From assembly GCA_009777235.1 (NCBI GenBank), contig WRMH01000001.1:62001-126000 (forward strand): a stretch of DNA of 64,000 bases, given 5' to 3'. The position numbers were made by a program, and so were the translations under genes. This DNA comes from Oscillospiraceae bacterium (GTDB lineage: Bacteria > Bacillota > Clostridia > Oscillospirales > Oscillospiraceae). A model generated the notes under the pieces. It saw nothing but the letters and a program-made list of their open reading frames with translations. It did not search any database and had not been told where the DNA came from. Positions 54,723 through 61,232 of this stretch are shown in pieces. Position 1 is the first letter of the stretch. Each line of letters opens with the position of its first letter.

Positions 54723-55693
54723 ATGCTGTATTCCTTGTATAGCGCGGCGACCATTTCCTCCGAGGTGACGCCGGAAACAGAAACGTCGGTCAGCTCCGTT
54801 TGTTCCGCGAGGCGGGCGATAGCGTCCGATACGGATAAGTCCGCCGGGTCGAGCGAGATGACAAGCCGCCCCTCTTTCGATTCGCTAAGCGTCATTTTTT
54901 CGCAAAGCGCGGGCGCGTTTCCGCTATATTCAACGATCAGAGTCTTGCGCTCTGATGAGCGTTTTTTCAGTTCGTCAAGACTGCCGTCAAGCAAAATCCT
55001 GCCCTTGCCAATGAGCAAAATGCGCTCTGTCAACGCTTCTATATCATTCATATCATGGGTCGTTAAAATAACGGTCGTACCGCGCTTGGCGTTTAGTTTT
55101 TTGATAAACTGCCTCACGGCGATTTTTGAAACCGCGTCAAGCCCGATAGTCGGCTCGTCGAGAAACAATATTTTGGGATTATGCAGCAAAGAAGCGGCTA
55201 TTTCGCAGCGCATACGCTGGCCGAGCGAGAGCGTCCGCGCCGGTGTTTTCAACAGCTCGCGCAACTCGAGAAGCTCGGTCAGCTCGTTTAAATTATCCTT
55301 GAATATTTTTCCGTCCACTTTATAAATGTCGCGTATCAGCTCAAAGCTGTCAATGATAGGGACATCCCACCAAAGCTGGCTTCGCTGCCCAAACACGACG
55401 CCAATATCCCTGACATGCGCCGTGCGTTCGCGCCACGGTGTCCGCCCGTCAATATCGCACGCGCCGCTGTCCGGCGTCAATATGCCGCACATAATTTTTA
55501 TGGTGGTGCTTTTGCCCGCGCCGTTCGGCCCGATATAGCCCACCATTTCACCGTCCCGGATTGTGAAGCTGACATCACTTAGAGCATGGATAATCTCGTA
55601 TTCACGCGAAAAAAGCGCTTTGACAGCGCGTCCGAAGCCTGCTTGCCGTTTTGCTACGCGAAACGTCTTATTGATTTTTTCAAGGACAATCAT
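54719..55693 (-). CDS. ABC-2 type exporter ATPase
   Basis: 324 aa from ATG 55693; the longer ATG at 55738 adds residues not shared by the family. Walker A GYIGPNGAGKSTTIKIMCGI (about 55), Q-loop GVVFGQRSQLWWDVP, signature LSLGQRMRCEIAASLLHNP, Walker B ILFLDEPTIGLDA and switch His in TTHDMNDIEA. C-terminal 80 residues form the regulatory extension (SERKTLIVEYSGNAPA). First gene of the exporter operon. RSQLWWD is characteristic of the ATPases paired with DUF990-type permeases. Confidence 0.93.
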   Translation of the reverse strand: MIVLEKINKTFRVAKRQAGFGRAVKALFSREYEIIHALSDVSFTIRDGEMVGYIGPNGAGKSTTIKIMCGILTPDSGACDIDGRTPWRERTAHVRDIGVVFGQRSQLWWDVPIIDSFELIRDIYKVDGKIFKDNLNELTELLELRELLKTPARTLSLGQRMRCEIAASLLHNPKILFLDEPTIGLDAVSKIAVRQFIKKLNAKRGTTVILTTHDMNDIEALTERILLIGKGRILLDGSLDELKKRSSERKTLIVEYSGNAPALCEKMTLSESKEGRLVISLDPADLSVSDAIARLAEQTELTDVSVSGVTSEEMVAALYKEYSI

Positions 55694-55751
55694 AAAATTT
55701 TTCCAACTTTCGATCCCTGTCAGACACCCGGACATCATCCGCCAAGACTTT

Positions 55752-56261
55752 TCAAAACCTCCGGGAGGCGAGATACGACTCTAATATCAGCGACGCGGCT
55801 ACCGCGTCAACGGTATTTTTGCGTCGGCGGCCATATTTGCCGACGTTTGTAAGTATCACGTTCGCGCTCTTTGTGGTCAAGCGTTCATCCCATAGCTTGA
55901 CCTCAATGTCTTTAGTTGATTTTGTTTCGCCTGCGGAGTGCGCGGCGGTCGGGGCAGTTTCTCTGTTTTTGGCGTGCGCGGCGCCGTTCGGTGAGAGGGC
56001 GGCGTCGAATATTTGCCTCAGAGAGTGTGCCAAAGCCTCGCTTTTTTCGGCTCTGCGGCCACGGCTGCCGTCCATGTTTTTGGGGTGTCCCACAACAACG
56101 CATGAAACATTGCGGCTTATTGCCTCATCGGCTATTTTGCGCGTTGTTTCCGGCGCGTTTTTACTATGTATCACAAAAGCGTCGCCGACTATCGCGGCGG
56201 ACACATCAGAAACAGCTATGCCGGTTCTCGCGTCACCGTAGTCAACGGCCATGATTCTCAT
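55752..56261 (-). CDS. ruvX: Putative Holliday junction resolvase RuvX (YqgF)
   Basis: 169 aa. RNase H-like fold with the metal Asp in MAVDYGDARTGIAVSD, the VVGHPKNMDG motif and the late Glu/Asp residues in LWDERLTT and NTVDAVAASLILESYL. YqgF-family proteins act in pre-16S rRNA processing. The usual length is about 140; an insert of some 25 residues (about 92-118, Ala/Thr-rich, HAKNRETAPTAAHSAGETKS) lengthens it. The ATG overlaps the upstream stop by 4 bases. Confidence 0.9.
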   Translation of the reverse strand: MRIMAVDYGDARTGIAVSDVSAAIVGDAFVIHSKNAPETTRKIADEAISRNVSCVVVGHPKNMDGSRGRRAEKSEALAHSLRQIFDAALSPNGAAHAKNRETAPTAAHSAGETKSTKDIEVKLWDERLTTKSANVILTNVGKYGRRRKNTVDAVAASLILESYLASRRF

Positions 56262-57547
56262 GAGTTTGAACTTTCCTCGACTTCCCCGCTTTTTTCCTCT
56301 TCGCCTGTATTTGATTCGTCCTCAATGGCGTCAAGCAGATTCCTGTACCAAATCAATGAGTCTAAGAAAGCGCTTGAAAGCTCTTCAATATCTACGCCGT
56401 TTTTTACCATAATGAGTGAGGCGTTGTGCCAATCGGCGCGTTCATACGCGAAGATGAGCTTCATAACCTCGCTTAGCAGCCCTCTTTTCTCAAGTAGCGC
56501 GTCTCTGATTTCGCCGGTCGCGGCGACCTCGTTAATGGCCTTATCGAGCGGCATTTGCAAGATGACGTCGAGCATTGAAAAAAGCCCCGTGATGAAGAGC
56601 GCGCCTGACTTTATCCCCATTTCAAAAGCCGGGGCAAGATTTTCGGCAAATTTGGCGCGAATGAGAGAAAGCCTCGTTACTTCGCTCGGGCGGTCGTCGC
56701 CCATGCCTATTGAGATTGCCACCGACGCCCATTTTTTGACTTCTTTTTGACCTAAGATCGCAACGGCGTTCCGAATGGAGTCAATTTTACGGCTGCGGTC
56801 GGGGTTCATGGCGTTGATAAAACGCAATAAAGATATGGACAGCGCGGGGTCGCGTTCTATCGTCGTCGCGGCCTCGCCCAAATCAAAAGCCTCGTCGTTT
56901 ATGTGTCCGAGCAGGTTTAGCGCGTTGATTTTCAGCGGGGAAATATCAACTACGCCTTTTGTTATGGGTTGGCTGTAAAAATCGCCCGACAAAAGCACTC
57001 CTCTGGCTCCTGAATATTTTTTGAAGCGTTCCATATCCGGGACATCTGTAATGATAAGCCTCGTTTTGAAGATGTAGGGGCGTATTTCGCGAAGCTCCGA
57101 AGTGAAGTTTTCATCGTTGCAGCTGAGCAGCACATAGTCAAAGACCTTTACCGACGTATCCATGCTCATTTTGCGCGGATAGCCGTCTATGGCCAAGCGA
57201 TACCCCTTTCGCTTCAAAATAGCTATTTTCGCGTACGCGGCGTTATCTAATAGCGTATCTTTGTGTATCACGCATACTAATTTGTCGGTGGGTATCTGCA
57301 TAGATAAAGGCATACCCATCAAGAGCTGATATTTGCTGACATTGACAAAAAAGTCATTATCTCCGGCAAAAGGCTCTGTCCCGATATCTTTGATAAACTC
57401 GAGCGATGCCGCGAGCAATTCGCCGCCCAACATTCTATGGTCTTCGGCGCTGCCCAAGAGTTTGTCGCCGTCACCCGTCATCATGCGGTAGGCGTGGACT
57501 TGCATATTCGCGTCAAAGAAAGGCACTGCGCTAAAAAAGAATCTCAA
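56258..57547 (-). CDS. EAL-like/HDOD-domain signalling protein, EAL catalytic motif absent
   Basis: 429 aa, TTG start 57547 after GGGAGGT. The N-terminal half (about 1-200) follows the EAL barrel pattern of YuxH-type proteins (IAILKRKGYRLAIDGYPRKM, GVLLSGDFYSQPIT) but lacks the E-A/V-L motif and most metal ligands, so it is not a working c-di-GMP phosphodiesterase. Residues about 205-390 form an HDOD domain (AATTIERDPALSISLLRFIN; IRNAVAILGQKEVKKWASVA). An acidic tail (DESNTGEEEKSGEVEESSNS) ends it. Such proteins act as signalling scaffolds. It is co-transcribed with ruvX. Confidence 0.85.
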   Translation of the reverse strand: MRFFFSAVPFFDANMQVHAYRMMTGDGDKLLGSAEDHRMLGGELLAASLEFIKDIGTEPFAGDNDFFVNVSKYQLLMGMPLSMQIPTDKLVCVIHKDTLLDNAAYAKIAILKRKGYRLAIDGYPRKMSMDTSVKVFDYVLLSCNDENFTSELREIRPYIFKTRLIITDVPDMERFKKYSGARGVLLSGDFYSQPITKGVVDISPLKINALNLLGHINDEAFDLGEAATTIERDPALSISLLRFINAMNPDRSRKIDSIRNAVAILGQKEVKKWASVAISIGMGDDRPSEVTRLSLIRAKFAENLAPAFEMGIKSGALFITGLFSMLDVILQMPLDKAINEVAATGEIRDALLEKRGLLSEVMKLIFAYERADWHNASLIMVKNGVDIEELSSAFLDSLIWYRNLLDAIEDESNTGEEEKSGEVEESSNS

Positions 57548-57603
57548 ATCATCTTACCTCCCGTGTATGAGTGTGGAGCGGGTGCGGGGTATAGTCTGTG
57601 CAT

Positions 57604-57632
57604 TTGCGAAATTTGCTGCTGTCTGGTATAAT
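57604..57632 (+). promoter_or_regulatory. Predicted promoter of coaW
   Basis: TTGCGA (57604-57609), 17-bp spacer, TATAAT (57627-57632), about 60 bases before the gene. Confidence 0.5.
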
Positions 57633-57696
57633 GAGGTATCAATAATAAGCACTGTTGTAATGCTATATTATACTATAAATATATCAGGAAATGCAA

Positions 57697-58527
57697 ATGA
57701 ATATTAAACTCGGAATAGATATTGGCGGTTCTACGACAAAAATCGTAGGAATCAGCGTGTCCGAAAACGGCGGCGCGGGCGGTCAAAAATGCGTCGGTAT
57801 GCTGCAAGTGAGGGCGGCAGATCAGGTTACGTCCATGTATGGGGCTATCGGAAATTTTTTGCGCACTCATAAGCTCGGCACGTCTGACGTGTCGGAAATT
57901 TACCTGACCGGAGTGGGCGCGTCTTTTATTGACGAGCAGGTTTACGGCATCAAAACGCTCAAGGTCAGCGAGTTTGCCGCTATCGGGCGCGGCGCGCTCA
58001 TACAATCCGGACTCAAGGAAGCTCTCGCGGTCAGCATGGGTACCGGCACCGCTTTTGTGCGAGCCGACGAAAACGGCTCTGTGCATATCGGCGGCACCGG
58101 AATAGGCGGCGGCACGATCATCGGGCTGTCGTCGGAGCTGCCGTGCAGAAACGATATCAACGCCATATTAACCCTCGCGGAAAAAGGCGATTTGAATAAT
58201 GTTGATTTGTTTGTAGACGATATAGTCAGCCGGGATATTGATACTTTGCCGCGCCATCTCACCGCGGCAAATTTCGGCAAGTTAAAGAGCGTTGCGTCCG
58301 ATTCGGATATTGCGCTCGGCATTGTCAATATGGTGTTTGAAACAGTGGGTATGATGGTGGTTTTTGCCCTCAGAAACGATACGGTAAAAGACGCGGTGAT
58401 CACGGGCACTCTCGCGACTTTCCCGCAGGCAAAGCATGTTTTTTCAAAGGTTACAGAGGTGACGGGCATCAATTTCATAATCCCGGACGACGCGGTGTTT
58501 TCAACCGCACTCGGTGCTGTGTCATGA
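57697..58527 (+). CDS. coaW: Type II pantothenate kinase
   Basis: 276 aa from ATG 57697 (AGGAAA upstream; ATG 57691 adds two residues). Acetate/sugar kinase-like fold: KLGIDIGGSTTKIVGISVSE at the start, VSMGTGTAFVRAD and HIGGTGIGGGTIIGLSSELP in the middle, and the C-terminal FIIPDDAVFSTALGA. It phosphorylates pantothenate, the first step to coenzyme A. It converges with and overlaps the DUF3810 gene by 6 bases. Confidence 0.9.
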   Translation: MNIKLGIDIGGSTTKIVGISVSENGGAGGQKCVGMLQVRAADQVTSMYGAIGNFLRTHKLGTSDVSEIYLTGVGASFIDEQVYGIKTLKVSEFAAIGRGALIQSGLKEALAVSMGTGTAFVRADENGSVHIGGTGIGGGTIIGLSSELPCRNDINAILTLAEKGDLNNVDLFVDDIVSRDIDTLPRHLTAANFGKLKSVASDSDIALGIVNMVFETVGMMVVFALRNDTVKDAVITGTLATFPQAKHVFSKVTEVTGINFIIPDDAVFSTALGAVS

Positions 58528-59733
58528 GACAAGCTCCGGGTTTTCGCGAAAATACTCGACCAACATGTCAACGCACGCGCCGTATGACATAATGCCAAGC
58601 TCTTGGCTTTGCGATTTTAAGTATCCGTCGTAAACCGTGTTTACGACGTCGTTTGACACGCCCAATAACCACGACAGGAAGCTGTCGAGAAAATCAAAGC
58701 CTATATTTACCGTCGTCTTAGACGCCCAAAACTCCTGATTTTGCGCCCTGTCTAATTTTACCTCATCGGAAAGGCCGGACATAATCCTGTTCCAGCGGTC
58801 GTAATTTGCGCCGCTCAAAGCGTTTGACAAATAGCTAAGCCCCACCATGTATCCTGAATATTCAAATGTTATGTTGCCGGATGTCACGCAAGCTAAGACA
58901 GCCACGAAGTTTGCTTCGTTTTCGGCAAAAACGCCAAGCTGATGCGCCTGCTCGTGCGCCACGGTCGCGGGCATAAACGCTCCGTGCGCTTGCGTATTTA
59001 TAAGCGATTCGCCCGTCAGGGCAAAGTACATGCCGGTATAGCCCGTCGCCGACATAAGCCATGAGTAAAATGTCATGGGTTTTGGCGCGTAGACTCTGCC
59101 CTGCAGCGACTCAAACTCGCCCGATATATTTTTGTATATTTGCCTTGACTGGTAAAACATCACGCGGCGGTCGAAGATGAGGCTTCCATTTTCGTCACGC
59201 TCCACCTGCACGGACAGCTCGCTTGCTTTTTTCGCGAAAAATTCCGTCACGGCGGCAAGGTCCTCATATGCCGTACCGCTGTCCGAAAATCCGTGTTTTT
59301 CGGCAAATCCCGCCGCATGATAACCGCTGCTTTGCAGCCAACAGAAGATGCCCCATATATATAGAGCTATTGCGAGTATGGGCAAGAAGCGTTTGCCCAT
59401 TGCTTTCCATCTCTCACGTCTCCGCCATGAGTTGACTATCGATTTGATTATGTAGTATATGAGAAAAATTCCCGCGGCTGTGCATAGGATTTCCATAAGG
59501 GCAAAAGGATATATTGACGACATGAGTCCGAAAAAATTACGAATCGGCAGCACAATATATGAAACGACCCAATCCATTACGTTCCGCGACTCGCGGAGTA
59601 TGTAGAAAAGCGCCGTTATGACTACGGGTAAGATATATAACGCTATTTTAACGCCGATGGGCAGTTTTAAGCGAGCGCGGAGATTTTTAAGTTTATTTAT
59701 AAGTTTCTTTGTTAATCCATCATTCTTTTTCAT
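58522..59733 (-). CDS. DUF3810 membrane protein with HExxH motif
   Basis: 403 aa with three membrane segments in the first 130 residues (ALYILPVVITALFYILRESR; ALMEILCTAAGIFLIYYIIK; ILAIALYIWGIFCWL) and a soluble domain carrying TVAHEQAHQLGVFAENEANF (about 258). This zinc-metallopeptidase-like HExxH plus downstream Glu is the hallmark of DUF3810. Substrate and role unknown. Start ATG 59733 after AAGGGTG. Confidence 0.88.
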   Translation of the reverse strand: MKKNDGLTKKLINKLKNLRARLKLPIGVKIALYILPVVITALFYILRESRNVMDWVVSYIVLPIRNFFGLMSSIYPFALMEILCTAAGIFLIYYIIKSIVNSWRRRERWKAMGKRFLPILAIALYIWGIFCWLQSSGYHAAGFAEKHGFSDSGTAYEDLAAVTEFFAKKASELSVQVERDENGSLIFDRRVMFYQSRQIYKNISGEFESLQGRVYAPKPMTFYSWLMSATGYTGMYFALTGESLINTQAHGAFMPATVAHEQAHQLGVFAENEANFVAVLACVTSGNITFEYSGYMVGLSYLSNALSGANYDRWNRIMSGLSDEVKLDRAQNQEFWASKTTVNIGFDFLDSFLSWLLGVSNDVVNTVYDGYLKSQSQELGIMSYGACVDMLVEYFRENPELVS

Positions 59734-59747
59734 TAAGCACCCTTGTC

Positions 59748-60821
59748 TTAACGTCCGCTAAACCTCTTGAGTACATTGTCTCCGATTTCCGACAAGGGCA
59801 GCTCATCGCAGACACCGCCTCTTTTTACCGCTTCCATAGGCATACCATACACAACGCATGACTCTTCGTCCTGACTGATCGTGTAAGCTCCCATTTTTCT
59901 CATCTCGGTAAGCCCTTTTGCGCCGTCCGCCCCCATTCCCGTAAGTATGACACCGACTGAGTTTTTGCCCGCCACTTTTGCCACAGACTCAAACATTACG
60001 TCTACGGACGGACAGTGTCCGCTGACTTTCGCTCCCGGCATGATGTATACGTAATATCCGTTCGCGTCCTGCCGAACATATAACTGTTCATTGCCGCCCG
60101 GCGCTATGAGGACGGTTCCTTGCTGTATTCTGTCTCCGTTTTTTGCCTCGCTTACTTTCATGGCGCAGATTCTGTCAACGCGCTCCGCCCACATTTTTGT
60201 AAATACCGGGGGCATATGCTGCACGATTACGACGCCCGGCGTGTTTGAGGGAAACTTGCGCACTACTTCTATGACGGCCTCAGTGCCTCCCGTCGAGGCG
60301 CCTATGGCGATAAGGCTCTTTGAGCTTGCCGGGGACACTCCGGGGCGCGGCATTGCGCTTGGTGCGGCCGGTCTTGCGGCGAGTTGTGCCGCGGGAGACA
60401 TGGGTTTGTGGTCGGCGTATCTGTGGGTGTGCGCTTTTGACGCCACTTTTATTTTTTGTATAATTTCCGGGATAAACTGGGTTTCGTCAAATCCCGGTGT
60501 TGAGCCGGGTTTGCCGACAAAATCTATCGCGCCGTTGTGCATGGCGTCAAATACGTTGCCTGACAGCGCGCTGATGACGATTGCTTTTACCGTTGGGTGT
60601 TTTGGCATGACGGTCTTTAGAAATTGGTCGCCGCGCATTCTCGGCATTTCCATATCGAGCGCGATAACGTCCGGGCGCAGGTCGGCGATGTTTCTTGAGG
60701 CTTCGACGGGGTCGCCAAAGCTGCCCACGATTTCAATAGACGGTTCTCTTCCGACCTGCCTTGTGAGAAAGGTTCTGAAAAATAGTGAGTCGTCAATTAT
60801 CATTAAGCGGATTTTTGACAT
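59748..60821 (-). CDS. cheB: CheB-type protein-glutamate methylesterase
   Basis: 357 aa from ATG 60821 (GGAG upstream). N-terminal receiver domain with Asp56 in VIALDMEMP and Lys in FVGKPGST, a Pro/Ala-rich linker, and the methylesterase domain with the Ser/His/Asp triad: GASTGGTEAV, VIVQHMPPVFT and LTGMGADGAKG. It demethylates and deamidates chemoreceptors. No CheA, CheR, receptor or flagellar gene is in the window, so the pathway it serves is unclear. Confidence 0.93.
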   Translation of the reverse strand: MSKIRLMIIDDSLFFRTFLTRQVGREPSIEIVGSFGDPVEASRNIADLRPDVIALDMEMPRMRGDQFLKTVMPKHPTVKAIVISALSGNVFDAMHNGAIDFVGKPGSTPGFDETQFIPEIIQKIKVASKAHTHRYADHKPMSPAAQLAARPAAPSAMPRPGVSPASSKSLIAIGASTGGTEAVIEVVRKFPSNTPGVVIVQHMPPVFTKMWAERVDRICAMKVSEAKNGDRIQQGTVLIAPGGNEQLYVRQDANGYYVYIMPGAKVSGHCPSVDVMFESVAKVAGKNSVGVILTGMGADGAKGLTEMRKMGAYTISQDEESCVVYGMPMEAVKRGGVCDELPLSEIGDNVLKRFSGR

Positions 60822-60873
60822 ATATATAGTTCTCCTGCCAATTAAATTATCAGTCCGGATGCAAACAACAATC

Positions 60874-60902
60874 ATTATATAGCATAAGTAATATTCATTC
60901 AA
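60874..60902 (-). promoter_or_regulatory. Predicted promoter of cheB
   Basis: Minus strand TTGAAT (60897-60902), 17-bp spacer, TATAAT (60874-60879). The stretch to 61079 holds no further gene that I can see, only two copies of the phrase catccatgc. Confidence 0.6.
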
Positions 60903-61079
60903 TGGATTTATGAATAAATGTTAAAAGTTCTCTGAAATGTAAATATATATAAGCGACGGTCATAAAATCATTCCTCCCCGATCAGTTGCGTTCATCCATG
61001 CGCAAACGATCGGACGCTCCGCATCCATGCTCCGCTCTCGGAATGATTTTTATGCACGCTCTGACTATTATCCACCACG

Positions 61080-61111
61080 CCAAAAGCCCCTTGAACAAGA
61101 GGGGCTTTTGG
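61080..61111 (-). terminator. Terminator after the DUF4214 surface protein gene
   Basis: Arms ccaaaagcccct (61080-61091) and aggggcttttgg (61100-61111) form a perfect 12-bp stem around an 8-nt loop. The gene ends 122 bases upstream on the minus strand. Confidence 0.75.
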
Positions 61112-61232
61112 TGGGTGAAAGGGACAAGAAGACGTTGGGCGCGTCGGCGGCAGGGATATTTGCCTTTGGAGAGGAATATTGTTTGCCGCCGCCCTTATAA
61201 ACGCCAAAGGACCGCGCCCGCCCAAACATTCA

